Positions 12,130-23,967 of a stretch of DNA of 64,000 bases are shown here, piece by piece. The DNA is from Plantago ovata (Eukaryota; Streptophyta; Magnoliopsida; Lamiales; Plantaginaceae). Position 1 is the first letter of the stretch; the number at the start of each line of letters is the position of its first letter. Where the stretch lies: contig CM051456.1 in the NCBI GenBank assembly GCA_028274465.1, forward strand, positions 70,728,753-70,792,752, given 5' to 3'. The position numbers and the translations under genes are program-made. The notes beneath the pieces are model-generated. The model did no database searches, was not told where the DNA came from, and worked only from the letters and a program-made list of their open reading frames with translations.

Positions 12130-12570
12130 TCACCTATATGCCTAATGCCTAGATTAGCCTAATGTCTTAAGTGGACTTCCACTGATAAGACCTTGGTGAA
12201 AGGATCTGCCACGTTGTCCGTGGTAGAGACACGTTCTATACTAACTTCTCCTCTATCTATAATCTCACGTATAACGTGATATTTTCTAAGTACATGTTTG
12301 TTCTTGTTTGTAGATCTAGGCTCCCTAGCTTGAGCGACGGCGCCCGTATTGTCACAATAAATCGTTATTGGACTGGGAGCAGGAACAACCCTCAATTCCT
12401 TCAAGAACTCTGAAATCCAGACAGCTTCTTTCGATGCTTCTGATGCAGCTATGTACTCGGCCTCTGTGGATGAGTCAGCAATCGTGGCTTGCTTAGAGCT
12501 CTTCCAACAGACAGCTCCTCCGTTCAATTTGAATACGTATCCTGTCTGTGACTTAAAGTCATCAGGATCT
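12130..12570 (-). pseudogene. RNase H region of element C, fossil
   Basis: Copia RNase H text is clear: SSKQATIADSSTEAEYIA, a SEASKEAVW helix, IYCDNTGAVAQA and a NVADPFTK ending. It would remove the RNA template after reverse transcription and lies directly downstream of RT, as in all copia elements. Confidence 0.85.
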
Positions 12571-13700
12571 TATTCAAATCCAGCGTCGACATACCCAGAC
12601 ATCTTCAATTCTGGTTCTCCACCAAACACCAAGAACATCTCTTTAGTCCGTCTAAGGTACTTAAGAATGTTCTTCACAGCAGTCCAGTGAGGTACTCCTG
12701 GATTCTGTTGGTGTCGACAAGTGACACTAAGCGCATATGCCACATCGGGCCTTGTGCAGTTCATTGCATACATTATAGACCCTACTGCCGAAGCATAGGG
12801 CACACGACTCATTGCATTTCTTTCTTCATCAGTTTTAGGACCATCCTTAACTGATAAGACAATCCCATGCCTAGCTGGGAGAAAGCCTCTCTTTGAGTCG
12901 TCCATCTTATAACGCTTCAGTATTTTGTCGATGTAGGTGGACTGTGTCATTCCCAACATCCTCTTGGATCTATCTCTAAAGATCTTGATCCCTAGAATGT
13001 AGTTCGCTTCACCCAAGTCCTTCATCGAGAAGGTACTTGATAACCAAACTTTAGTCTCTTCTAGCATAGAGACATTGTTTCCCATGATCAAAATGTCATC
13101 TACATAAATGATCATGAAAACAACTCCTTTGTCGTTGTGTCTCGCATAGACACAGGGATCTTCCTTGCTTCTGATGAAGTCAAACGATTTGACAGCTTCA
13201 TCAAAGCGGATATTCCAGCTCCTTGACGCTTGCTTTAGCCCATAGATGGATCTTTGTAATTTGCATACAGCAGTTGGCCTGGTTTTACTAATAAACCCTT
13301 CCGGCTGTACCATATATACCTCTTCCTCAAGGTTGCCATTGAGGAAGGCTGTCTTTACATCCATCTGCCAGATTTCATAATCATAGTAGGCAGCTATCGC
13401 AAGTAGAATTCGAATGGACTTCAATTTTGCTACTGGTGAAAAGGTTTCATCGTAATCGATGCCATACCTTTGCGTGTAGCCTTTTGCCACAAGCCTAGCT
13501 TTGTGCGTTTGTACCTTGCCATCGGCATCTGTCTTTCGTTTAAAGACCCATTTGCACCCAATTGGTCTAACCCCTTGGGGCAAGTCTACCAAGTTCCAAA
13601 CTTGGTTCTGGTACATTGAATCCATTTCTAATTCCATGGCCTCTTGCCATTTGTCTGAGTCAATATCAATTATTGCCTCTTTGTAGGTCTCGGGATCTTC
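12570..13700 (-). pseudogene. reverse transcriptase of element C, fossil
   Basis: Begins around the [14 protein letters not shown] motif and continues with [40 protein letters not shown] and the catalytic YVDD box at about 13095-13110, then [17 protein letters not shown]. The wording is that of the Angela/BARE-1 branch. The open frame runs on from integrase, reading from 14897 down to 12570 (775 codons). Confidence 0.9.
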
Positions 13701-13899
13701 CCGATCTGATAAACCGACATCAAGTTCACTGATGTCTTCTATCATAAGGCTTTGCTTCTGAGGTCCTCTAAGGATCCTCTTCGACCTACGGAGCTCAACT
13801 TGTTCTGGTGCTTTTCTTTTCTGGCTTCGTGTAACACGAACATTATCAGTGGGTACTGATGCAGCTGGTCGTTGGGCGCGACCCTGTTCCCTTGCGGGA

Positions 13900-14897
13900 G
13901 GCTGCTCTTGTGCAACTTGTTGCACAGGTTGGTTGACAACGGGTTCTACAGGTGTGGTTTCAACTGTTGATCTAATCACAGGACTCCCACTGACTATGAC
14001 ATGCCTAGCAAGTGTCATATCATCACCCTTGTCTGCTTCGAAAGCTCCCACTGAACTTGAGTCCAAATCAGAAGATTTAAAGACCTCATGTTCGCGCGTG
14101 TCAAAGTCTTGAATTTCTTCAAGTTCTATCATATCATCTAACCTCTCTTCTTCGAGGTATTCAGCTTCTAAAAACTTCACGTTTCTAGACACGATCACCT
14201 TGTGATCTTCAGCATGATAGAATTCATAGCCTCTCGTCTGACGAGGATAGCCTATGAAATATACTTTGACACCCTTGGCATCTAACTTATCAGTGAGCAT
14301 CAGCTTGACTATCGCAGGACAGCCCCAAGGTCTAAGATAGCCTAACGAAGGCTTCTTTCCCTTCCATAACTCATAAGGAGTTTTCTCCACTGATTTAGAT
14401 GGTACACGGTTCAGAATGTAGATTGCAGTTTGTAATGCATATCCCCACAGATACTTTGGAAGAGTCGAGAATCCAATCATTGATCTTACCATGTCTAACA
14501 GGGTTCGATTCCTCCTCTCAGACACACCGTTTAACTGTGGTGTTCGAGGAGGAGTCCATTGCGATTGAATCCCATTTTCCTTCAAGTAATCGATAAATTC
14601 TTCACTAAGGTATTCACCTCCTCGATCCGATCGAAGAGTGACTATCCTTAGGTTCAATTCATTCTCGACCTCATTCCTAAACTCCTTGAATTTCCCAAAG
14701 GTCTCGGATTTATTCTTCATAAGAAAGATATATCCATACCTTGAGAAATCGTCAGTAAAGGTAACGAAGTAAGGATAACCCCCACGCGCATGGACTTTAA
14801 ACGGTCCACATACATCGGTATGTATGAGCTCCAAGCAGCGAGTGGCACGAACACCTTGTCCAATAAAAGGTTTGTTCGTCATCTTACCCTTACACAA
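13900..14897 (-). pseudogene. integrase core of element C, fossil
   Basis: [41 protein letters not shown] and the [15 protein letters not shown] helix are the standard copia integrase core with its three acidic residues. The C-terminal RRSKRILR-type basic linker leads into RT. Its role would be to insert the element DNA. Confidence 0.88.
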
Positions 14898-15146
14898 GAT
14901 TCACATGTACCATATGATTCGAAATCAAATGGTTCTAAGTAGTCCAACTTCCTTAGTCTTTGAATCCGTGTTTCATTGATATGGCCTAGCCAACAATGTC
15001 ATAGATAAGATGGATTATTCTTCTTACTTGAAGACGGTTGTTTGTTATGTATTTGAAATAAAGGTAGACTACTTTGTAAAATATATAAACCATTCACTAA
15101 GCGAGCTTTTCCATAATACTGGTCATTTAATGAAAAATAACAAGTA

Positions 15147-16331
15147 TCAGGAAAAACCCAAATTGTCCAACAATGGAATGGAAATAATATTTCTGCCAAT
15201 GGATGGAACAAAATAAACGTCATCAAGTTCCAAACATTGTCCTGATGGTAAATCTATCTTGCAGCGTCCAACGCGTTTGGCTTCAACTGGATTGTTGTTC
15301 CCAACATGCAAGTCGATTTCACCTTGCTTGACTAGCCTGTGTTCAATGGCCCCTTGCACATTATTATAAATGGGCGAGCCACAGGCTGTATCTAATACCC
15401 AACCATTGGAGTCAAATGTAGTCATGTTCATTTCAATAACAAACATACCTGAGCCAGAAGCTGATGACTTCCTGGCCTGATCTGCCCTAAGCTTAGGGCA
15501 ATCTTTCTTCCAATTTCCTTTCTGCTTACAGAAAAGACATTCATCTGTGCGCACTGTTCCGCTTCTCTTGAACTTCCTTTTCTGGTTCGGACGCTTAGGC
15601 TTATCACTCCAAGTGTTAGCCTTGGCTCCCGACTTTCCCTTACCCTTAGCACCTTTGCTTTTCGGGTTCGAGTTAGACGGTTGCCCAACAAGCATGATCG
15701 ACTTTTCCTTCTTAGGAAGAGTTTGATCATATGTCTTCAGCAGATTATGGAGTTCATGCAGTGTTACGTCCTTCGCATTCATCGTGTAATTAATGATGAA
15801 CTGCGAATACGAACTCGACAATGATTGAAGGACAAAGATCACCATGATCTTATTCTCATCTTGAGAACATGTTCAGACATGTTCCCTCCTTCATTGAGCT
15901 TGCATCTGTGTATATCTTTGATCAAATCAAATTCAACACTTCTAGTTGTCGTCTCCAAGACCGACTCAAGATGCTTCAGCATCTCATACGGCAACATGCT
16001 TTCATGTTGCCTCTGCAGCTCATTGCTCATTGCCGCCAGCATAATACACTGCGCGGATCTAGCATCCTCATGATGCTTATCATACTTTGCCTTGTTGGCT
16101 TGATTCCAAATCAGCAACTTGATTGGCAGTCTGATTCTCGGGACACACGGGATTAGCCTCGTCCAAGACGTACTCAATCCTTTCGTACCTCAGCACCAAA
16201 CATATATTCCTGATCCAATCTAGGAAGTTTGGTCCGGTCAAAATTTGCTTCTCTAAGACAGCACGGAGCGAGATACTCGCCATATCTAATATCCTAAGGA
16301 GAAATAATATAGAACGAAAACAATAAATCAA
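15147..16331 (-). pseudogene. gag: gag and protease of element C, fossil
   Basis: Starting near 16331 with MASISLRAVLEKQILTGPNF, a typical copia gag opening, it passes through the UBN2-like capsid region and a zinc-knuckle segment with ECLFCKQKG near 15535. It continues to a protease domain with GWVLDTACGSPIYNN and the NIISIPLLDNLGF tail. It lies between the leader and integrase, as expected. Broken. Confidence 0.82.
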
Positions 16332-16864
16332 CTATTGAAATATCATTTCTAAATACACAGTCAACATAACTAAACAACAAGGTCCTTTAGCTGTTCAGCT
16401 CCCACTATTTTCACATATGCTTGCCCCCACAACAAACATACGGGTAATGTCCAACAAGTTACCGTAGTGGCCAAGATCCAAATCCATATCATGCCATACT
16501 CCAACGGGGGCTGGTCGCATAGCATAATATGACCGGTTGGACTAGTAAGACTATCCAATTGCGTCACGCAACTCTTGGTTGTTAAATCTAATTTAACCCG
16601 ATGCCCTACATATTGCACCTATCGAGGTCGCTAGATACAATATGCAGTAAGTCATAACCATAGGCTTACTCTAATTTGACGATTACTGCGAGTCTCGTAA
16701 GACGAGGTCGCCAATACAAGAAAACGCAATGAAAGTTCAAAATTAAAGCACCCTATGGAAGGCATCTCGGAAATATGTATATATATATATATATAAATGT
16801 ATTTCCGTACTTATATTGGTTGGGGCTTGTAGCTTGAGGGTTGTTATCAGTCATCTACAAACAA

Positions 16865-17020
16865 ATAAGGGCGCCGCCTACCCATCATGCATGAACGGTC
16901 TACACGTAATGGATGCCGCCTATCCATTCTAGTTCTAAACGCGGTCAAGCATATAATGGGTGCCGCCTACCCATACATAAATATGCGGTCCGACATATAA
17001 GAGGGCGCCGCCTACCCTCG
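16865..17020 (-). repeat. four-unit hairpin array in the leader of element C
   Basis: Units are spaced 44, 47 and 44 bp. On the plus strand each has the loop GCCGCCT (16873-16879, 16915-16921, 16962-16968, 17007-17013) between arms that change together: GGGC/ACCC, ATGGAT/ATCCAT, ATGGGT/ACCCAT and GAGGGC/ACCCTC. The odd C/A pairs become U-G wobbles in the element's own RNA (minus-strand sense). Between units lies a GACCG box. Element G has the same array. Confidence 0.8.
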
Positions 17021-17525
17021 CATGCATAGCGGTCGAACGGAATGTAAAAACATGGTATTTAAACATGCATTGTCAAACAATAGCATATTGAGCATATGAA
17101 ACAAGTAGTAGCCTATGTGGATGACAAATGACTTCATAATTTCATTATGAAAATTATAATCCCATACTTATAATCTCTATGAAATAATTGAAAATTTGGA
17201 CTAGATCGAATATTCGAAAATTCTATTGACCAAGTAGCAATTTTCGAAAACCCGAAGGACTTAATTGTAATTTTAAAAACCTTAGAGGTGTTAAATCTAA
17301 AATTCAAAAGTAGAAGGACCAATTTGTAATAAACAATAAATTGATAAATTACAAATAAGCCATTTAACTTTATACTAATTAAATTTAACGCCTCTAATTT
17401 AAAACAATTACAATTAAATCATATTTATATTCCAAATATAAAATTCAATCCTCAAAACTTTCAAAATTCGATTTTGGGTCCAACCCGAAAATATATACAT
17501 AATTTTTTTTTTTTTTTTTGAAAAC

Positions 17526-17960
17526 GTGGGACGGGACCTAGTCCCGCCCCCCCGGGCGCCCGGCGCCCGCGGCACGCGGGTACCGGCGCCGCGGACCCGG
17601 GCGACCGGCGCCCGCGGCACGCGGGCACCGGTGCCTCGGGCGCAGGCGCCCGGCGCCCCAGGCGCCGGGCGCCTGCGTCCGCAGGCCACCCGGGTACCTG
17701 CGTCCCGCAGGTACCCGGGTGCCCGCGGCACACGGGCGCCTAGAGCCCGTGCCGCGGGCACACGGCGCCTGCGGTGCCGCGGGCGCCCGCCACCCCAGGC
17801 GCACGGGCGCCGCGGGCGCAGGCGCGGCTGCCTGCGTCCCGCAGGCACCCGGGTGCCCGCGGCATGCGGGCGCCCGGTGCCCCAGGCGCCGGGTGCCTGC
17901 GTCCGCAGGCACCCGGGGCGCCGGCGGCACGCGGGCGCCCGCCACCTGCTTCACGCAGGC
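17526..17960 (-). repeat. hyper-GC island in the leader of element C
   Basis: About 430 bp almost entirely G and C, built from reiterated GCGCCCGCGGCACGCGGGCAC-like and CTGCGTCCGCAGGCACCCGG-like motifs, many self-complementary. It is bordered by similar ATATATA...T(16-18)GAAAA segments (about 17490-17525 and 17968-18007), suggesting a captured or expanded block. Long open frames exist in at least five frames here, as expected for GC-only sequence; none looks like a protein. Confidence 0.8.
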
Positions 17961-18132
17961 GGCCGGTTAATATATATATTTAAATTTTTTTTTTTTTTTT
18001 TGAAAAATATAAATTCTAAATTTATATAAAAAACAAAACTTTTGAAAATCGAATTTATCATATAATCAATTGCATCCACATATCTACAAAATCATACAAT
18101 ATATATACGTATATACGTAATCAATTAACCTC

Positions 18133-18144
18133 GCTCCGATACCA
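18133..18144 (-). other. primer binding site, initiator-Met tRNA, element C
   Basis: On the minus strand TGGTATCGGAGC follows the 5' LTR end by one base; it matches plant initiator-Met primer sites (TGGTATCAGAGC) at 11 of 12 positions. Confidence 0.82.
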
Positions 18145-18145
18145 C

Positions 18146-20245
18146 TGTAAGAAAATATGGTCAGAGTTACCCCTAGGGTACGCAGCGGAATTTTAAAAAT
18201 TTTCTTAACATACCGGTTAATTGATTATGCATATGTCGTATATATATAAACACGTCAATTAGAAGACTAACCTTACTTCCAAAGCAGCTTCCAAGTCTTC
18301 CTAATATTCCGATGTATCTTCTCCTTCGTCGAAGTCGAAGATATCTACAATACTCTGTATATCTGCAAGACAATAAGAGTTAGTTTCCAGCTCCTAGAAC
18401 CTCAACCTTGGTATCCACGGATGAACAGCCTATCGGAAGAATGCTAGGATATTCTTTATATGACCAAGAAGACGGGGCGGCAATTCCCTCCGGTGGCGGT
18501 GTGCGCGTGCGTGGCTTAAGGAGAGGAGGGGAGAGTTTTTATTTTCTCTAAGAAAACTGGGTAGGAAGACTGTGATCGAATCGCATGTAACGGTGTACAA
18601 ACTTGTATATAAAACTCTCTCCAATAGTCTACTATATATAGTAGTCTATAGAAGCCTAAAGCATAAGCTATTAGACTTCGTAAAGGAATAAGAATCTAAT
18701 TCTTATCGCACAAGGAAACCAATATCAAGTCTAGATTCATTCCCAATCAAATCAAAACTCAATGAGGAAAATCTAACTTATCCCTTGGACTTCTAATAGA
18801 GGAAGGAGTCAAACTCCTTCCCCTTCTCAGCCACGCGCGCGCGCGCGCCTGTCCTACGGGACGTGGGTCCCACTTTTGGGGCCCACATATATTTCTAAGG
18901 CAATCCAAACTCCAAGTAGATTTTGCCCAAGTGCATATGTTAATTCTAAATTAACATATCCTTTACAATCAAACCTCCATTATATTTCCAAAATATAATC
19001 TTTAATTGTATTTACATAAAATACAATTAATTAGCCAATTCAATTAATAATTCCAAATCATCAATTGAGCCACCAATTGTTATAATTAATTCCAAATCAA
19101 TTATAATCCATCAATCACAATTAATTCCAAATTAATTGCGATTCCATCTTCAAGGATATTCTGATAGGCTGAATAACCACATAGTGTGACCCATAGGGCC
19201 TCACCGTATTAAGCAAGTCCTAGACTAGGCAACATGGAATTCCTAGACGGTTCCATTTGTAATATTAATACGCGAGGACGTTTGAGAGGTTTCTCAAAGC
19301 TAACCCTTTCGTTGCGAAGCCTGTTGCGCTCAACGCGGCGATGGTAACGTCCCTTCATCTGACTTGCTCGGATGTATCTAGGATCGATGAAGTGTCTATC
19401 CCAATAATACATCCACGGGCGTCTCAGGGAGTTGTTTGGTTAAGATATACTTATGACCATCATAATATATCATTTGCACTGGCCAGTGACTTTACCAACA
19501 CAACTATGCAGACTACGAGCAGTGCACTCCTGTGCTACACTTGAGAGATGAATCCTTCACAGAATCACTTATCACCCCCATTTGTATTTAGCCATAATCC
19601 TGGATCGTGTCTTAGGTCAACTGCTTATTCAGAGCTGACATCGACGGGTCCACCAAGGATATGGAGCAACAAATGTGATGATAAAGTCCTGTAAGTACAA
19701 AGGACGAATGGCATCACTTCGACAACTCACCAGTTCCCATAGACACATTCGGTGTAGAGTATACATCGATGGGAGTGTCCGGTGGGTACTTCCATTGTTC
19801 GATAAAGCTTCTTCGAACAACTATGCGCAGTTATGGGAACGTTCCTTGATTGTCCAACAATCCGTTCCGTGGCCGTGGGATCGGCTCACACTTGCTCCAA
19901 CAAGTATAACCTCCACGCATACTAGTCTTGTCAGGTTCATTCAGACCCCCACATCCGAGATGTACCACGACTAGGGAGAGTTTGGGATAGATGATAACTC
20001 ACATAGCTCCCACTAACTGTGTGATCGGTCATCTATCCGAGGGGACATGTTCAGTATCTATACAGACAACAATATAGATATGACATGCTGCAGCCTGGTG
20101 TAATATAAATATGAAAGCAATACTCAACAGTAAAATGAAACAAACATATAGTATATTACGTTGACCTGTGTAATAGTACATATATGTCCTCTACAAGGGC
20201 ACCATGCCCTTAGTAAGGACTGTCTCTACGACATATACACTATCA
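18146..20245 (-). repeat. 5' LTR of element C
   Basis: 2,100 bp, the partner of 10006-12105. It ends at 20245 next to the AATGT target duplication, which separates it from the resumed SIRE1 LTR. Confidence 0.92.
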
Positions 20246-20377
20246 AATGTAAGCATGCGAAGAACATGAAGACTAGAAGACAAATGAAGGACGCTGCTGA
20301 AAGTATAAAAGCAAGATAGTGACATCTTAAGGAACAAAGCCTTAGAATTTGAAATTCAAACGGCTTCCTTGATTCAC

Positions 20378-20385
20378 TATAAATA
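20378..20385 (+). promoter_or_regulatory. TATA box of the SIRE1 LTR
   Basis: TATAAATA followed by GAGGTCATC, the usual core-promoter look of SIRE-type LTRs; transcription would start about 30 bp downstream. Confidence 0.6.
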
Positions 20386-21287
20386 GAGGTCATCCGACAA
20401 AGAGTAGAAGTGTGTCAACAACGTGATCAAACTCTCACTTGTTCTTAAACACTCAAACCATTCTATACTCTTTACTTCCATTGATACGTTCCAAGACTTA
20501 AAGCTTGAAAAAGCTACTTGTGAAGAAGTAGAACATTCACGACTAAGAAATTAGTTAAGTGTTCTTTCTTTCGAACAAGAACAAGTCTTGACACCAGAAA
20601 CAACTTCACTTGTTTACTGCAAAGTATTCAAAGTTTTGTTTCTTAGATTACTTGTTGTAGCTGAATAAGTTATATTCAAGTCATCTCATCCCAAACCTCT
20701 CTAACTGATAAACACCCTTTTTCAGGCGCGAACTTCAGGGGGAATTTAATCAAGCATAGTGTTGCTGATTATAAGTCCCAAGTTTGGTGGAGAACAAGGT
20801 TTCGTTCTCTAGTTATGTTGGAAACGAAGCAAGTGTGCTTTGGTTTCTGTAGAATCGCTCTAGATAGGTGTTGTAAGGAACCTCAAACTTATCTTAGTGG
20901 ATTCAGTCCTAGAAAGGACAAAGTGGATTAGTTGAGAGATTACGCCACTCTCAGATACCACTATAAAAGTTTTTGTGTGATTTACTTTACTGCATTTAGT
21001 TTTCAGCAAGCATATCTATCTGTACCCTGTCACTCTGCTCACTTGCTGAAACTATCACTTACTGAAAAGCACTTGTTGTATAAAGACTTCCGCACTCTGT
21101 TTTTAAGTATCAGTAAAACTCGTTACTCAAAAGTAACTAGTACTTGCTGAGAAAGTTAAGTATTAGCAAACTCATTACTGAAAAGTAATAAGCCCTTGTT
21201 GAGAAAGTTTTTAAACGACGAAAGTTTGAATAGACTATTCACCCCCCCCCCCCTCTAGTCTTTTCTTGTTGTTTAAAGGGACCAACA

Positions 21288-21501
21288 AAAGCAGTAAACA
21301 TGCAAACAAAGGTACAAGATAAAATACTCAACGACATAAGTCATACAATACTAACATCATGGTTCACATAACATCCCCCCCCCCACATGAAGCTCAAGTT
21401 GGACCCCATCAAAAGAGAATGAGGAATATAAAGTGATACTAGATGTTACCGAATGTGTGGCCTTTGTCGGCTGAGTATACCAGAATTGACATGTGAAGAG
21501 A
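21288..21501 (-). other. start of the 3' non-coding region of element F
   Basis: Matches the stretch after gag in element I (53826-53950, opposite strand) and the AAAGCAGTAAACATGC segment of the H 3' region near 48270. SIRE1 interrupts it at 21287/21288. Confidence 0.65.
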
Positions 21502-22827
21502 CTAGTAATCCGGGTCATAATCCCCGTAATAGTCATTCCACATGTCAGAGAGAAGATCCTGGGACTGCTGTAGGGTCTCCTGCTGCCGGTCCAAGAGCAT
21601 CTGCTGCTGCAAAATGAGTTGCCTATCTTTTCGACAATGCTCCTCCACGAGCTGCCAATCACTGTTGCGCTGGGCAACATATGCATCAAGTGTATGCTGC
21701 AAACCTTGTACAGTGGTGGTCAGGTTTGCAACATTGGCATCAAACCCACGTAATCTGTCATCGAGGTAGGTCCTGAGCTCAGTAAAATCAAATCCACGGG
21801 AACCACGTGTGGCCCGAGGTGGCTGCTGTGACCCACTAGGAGCGGCGGTGTCTGGAATAGGGTCCAGAATAGGGTCCCGATCATCTGTCTCCATATCATC
21901 CTCATCACTCGGTGAGGAAGGTGGTGAGTCATCGTCGGCGGCTGCTAAAGGTATGGTATGTCGGAACCTATGCTCCTGCTCAGTGATAGATGCTGGAGTC
22001 AAGGTCGAGGTGACTGAGCCGGTCTCGTCAATACCCTCTACCCCGTGGTACCTGCAGTAGGCGGTGATCAGGCAGGGAAAGACAAAGGGCTTCCTGTTTT
22101 TGTTCCAATGCCTCTCATACTCTTCATAGATGATGTTGCCGATGTCAATGTTATGCCGTCCCAAAAGAAAGTAGATAAGCTCTGCATACCATGGCTGAAT
22201 CGAAGTATCATTGGACCGAGGAATGAGATTGGCTATGATGAACTTCATAGCCGTCCTAGCCTCAAGGTTGTGGTCCTTCCTATTCAGTCACTCCGTTCTA
22301 TTGCCGTATGGGTACACATAATCCCTGTGGCAAATCACCTGTGTGACGCTGTGGTCAATCACCCGGTTGGCACTCGAGTACCTGTATGCGTGTGCACTCC
22401 CGGTGAACTCCCGTTCCCCTAAATGGATGAAGTCTGAAATCGTTTGGGGGGTCCACGGCACTAGTGTGTTCCATACTGGGATACCCCCAATGTCCGCACG
22501 GTCTATGTATCCTATGTAGAACTCTTTCAGTAGCGATACATCGTACCCCTGGAACCGGTTGGAGGTGTACCACTTCCAGTTCCTTCTCCCCTCCAAGCTA
22601 TAGAGCATTCGGCACGCAGGTGTGTTAGCATGGCTTGCTGGGATTTTGATTTTGCAGTCACGGACTATGGAGCGGGGCTTAGCTGAGGCAGCTTCCTCCT
22701 TAAGGTCCAGTCGGATGGAGATTGCTTGGAGCGATGGTTCATAGGCATCGCTGGCTCGGGAGCTCGAGGCTGCTCCCTTTCCCTTCTTGCTCTTAGATGA
22801 CCCTACTTTCTTCTTATCACGAACCAC
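21502..22827 (-). pseudogene. Athila-type ORF3 (putative plant transposon protein domain), fossil
   Basis: On the minus strand it opens with a Lys/Ser-rich stretch at 22827. The conserved middle follows: a W-rich segment around YTSNRFQGYD, then the MKFIIANLIPRSNDTS and HNIDIGNIIYEEYERHW region typical of the domain annotated as putative plant transposon protein in Athila-type elements. A Ser/Asp/Pro-rich linker leads to a Gln-rich coiled coil (about 21530-21700) and an acidic end. It occupies the env position, but I see no signal peptide or obvious membrane anchor, so an envelope role is not supported. Function unknown. Broken. Confidence 0.7.
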
Positions 22828-23967
22828 GGTACCTGAAACGCAGCAATTAGTATCTTGTACTCAACAAAAACGATATGCTAATGTAAATGCAATGTGTGCA
22901 AGTAATCGAGTGTCAACTTCGACCAACTCTACTCCCTTACCCCTTGTTCTAGTCTAGCTACCTATGCTAAGAGCAATCATGCAATTCATCACAATCATGT
23001 ACTATATCATAATCAATGCTCATGCTAGACAACGAATAACCTCAAATTCATAAGGCAACATGCATACCATAGTATCAAAAATCACCAAAATTCTCACAAT
23101 CTACCCAATCAAGTGTTCTACCCAATAATCTATAGTCATCATATCAATTTGCTCGAATTTAAATAGGCATGAACAAAACAATGCAATCAAGACTTAGAAA
23201 TCCTAATTGAGCAAAAGACCCAATTCAACCATCCCAACGAAATTAAGCGTGCAATTGATATAGAAATCATGTAATAATCACACAAACAAGTAACCCATAC
23301 ATCATATAAGCTTAATTGAAGCAAAAATGAAGAAACACCCAATTTCGAAAATTAGGGTTCTTGAGGGTTACCTCAGATCTGGAAATAGGATGAAGTATGA
23401 AGAGATTTGTTCGGATGAAAATGAAGAGCACGTAATGGGCTTCGATTCAAGCTAAAGAACACAAAATTTGGTGGAGAATTGAATGAATTATGGAGGAGTG
23501 AAGATTTTTGGGGAATTTTCGATTGTGGGAGTTAAAGGGGAAGAAAAGATGAAGAATGAGGGAGAAGGGAGTGAACTCCCGTTTTTCTAGTTTCTGCCAC
23601 TGTGGGGCGGCGCCCCACACCCGGGGCGGTCCGCCCCTCACCTCCAGAGAGCCGCTGGCTCTCTAGAAGTGGGGGGCGGACCGCCCCCCATGGGAGGCGG
23701 TGCGCCTCCCACTTACAGAGGCGGGCGGCCGAATTTTTCGGCCCCTCTCACAAAATTTTCACTCCAAAACATTTTCCTCACTGAAACACTCGAATAACTT
23801 CACTCAAACACATACAATAAGCACAAAACAATACACAAACCACAAAAATTTACCAAAAAACAATTGTTCGATGTATGTATTCAATGCAAGAAAGCAATAA
23901 AACTTAGGGTTGCCTCCCGGAAAGCGCCATTGTTTTAAAAGTCTCTGACTCAACTTCTTCTCGCTCT
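22828..23967 (-). other. spacer between protease and ORF3 of F, with GC palindromes
   Basis: AT-rich non-coding DNA with A-rich runs and no ORF of note, except a GC block at about 23600-23740 holding GGGGCGGTCCGCCCC, GGGGCGGACCGCCCC and GGAGGCGGTGCGCCTCC. The same spacer is present in element E at about 29060-29960. Confidence 0.7.

Larger units (their letters stand above)
16332..18127 (-). other. long 5' leader of element C
   Basis: About 1.8 kb of non-coding sequence between primer site and gag, as known for BARE-1/Angela. It holds an (AT)n run near 16778-16795, a four-unit hairpin array (16865-17020), an AT-rich stretch and a hyper-GC island (17526-17960) bounded by T runs. Confidence 0.8.
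10006..20245 (-). mobile_element. Angela-type (BARE-1-like) Ty1/copia element C
   Basis: A 10,240-bp insertion flanked by AATGT (10001-10005 and 20246-20250), with two 2,100-bp LTRs. On the minus strand the order is 5' LTR, initiator-Met primer site, a 1.8-kb leader, gag with protease, integrase, RT, RNase H, purine tract and 3' LTR: the copia order, with integrase before RT. Long LTRs, a long leader, an LTR start near TATGTCCTAGAGAC and the RT/RNase H text resemble BARE-1/Angela. By eye the LTRs differ at about 23 positions (1.1%), suggesting roughly half a million to one million years. All domains are present, but the coding region has a handful of breaks. Confidence 0.92.
629..21287 (+). 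mobile_element. SIRE/Maximus-like copia element SIRE1, 3' half, with nested insertions
   Basis: Visible parts are a long ORF region (629-3980), its short end after insertion D (9179 to about 9261), a 3' untranslated stretch, the tract AAAAAGGGGGAAATT (9508-9522) and a 3' LTR opening TGTTAGG at 9523 and closing CCAACA at 21287. An A/G-rich tract running into TGTTAGG is typical of plant SIRE-type elements, and an ORF between pol and the 3' LTR is characteristic of that lineage. Gag-pol and the 5' LTR would lie left of the window. D and C are nested inside. The likely target duplication starts AAAGC at 21288. Lineage is inferred from structure, because no RT is visible here. The copy is broken. 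Confidence 0.6.
9523..21287 (+). repeat. 3' LTR of SIRE1, interrupted by element C
   Basis: LTR sequence is 9523-10005 and 20251-21287, about 1.5 kb in all, from TGTTAGG to CCAACA. It carries a TATA box at 20378-20385, a run of 13 C near 21242-21253 close to its end and many copies of TTGCTGAA or its complement. The split is a clean insertion of element C with AATGT duplicated. Confidence 0.72.

Noticed and set aside
16865-17020. CRISPR-like array (short repeats at regular spacing)
   Set aside because: The sequence is plant nuclear retroelement DNA; the repeats are leader hairpins with similar, not unique, spacers.
17414-18029. Overlapping long open frames on both strands with Ala/Arg/Pro/Gly-rich products
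   Set aside because: They coincide with the hyper-GC island, where stop codons are rare in all frames; no domain and no codon-use support.
21502-22827. True envelope gene in element F
   Set aside because: No visible signal peptide, fusion segment or membrane anchor; only position supports the env label.
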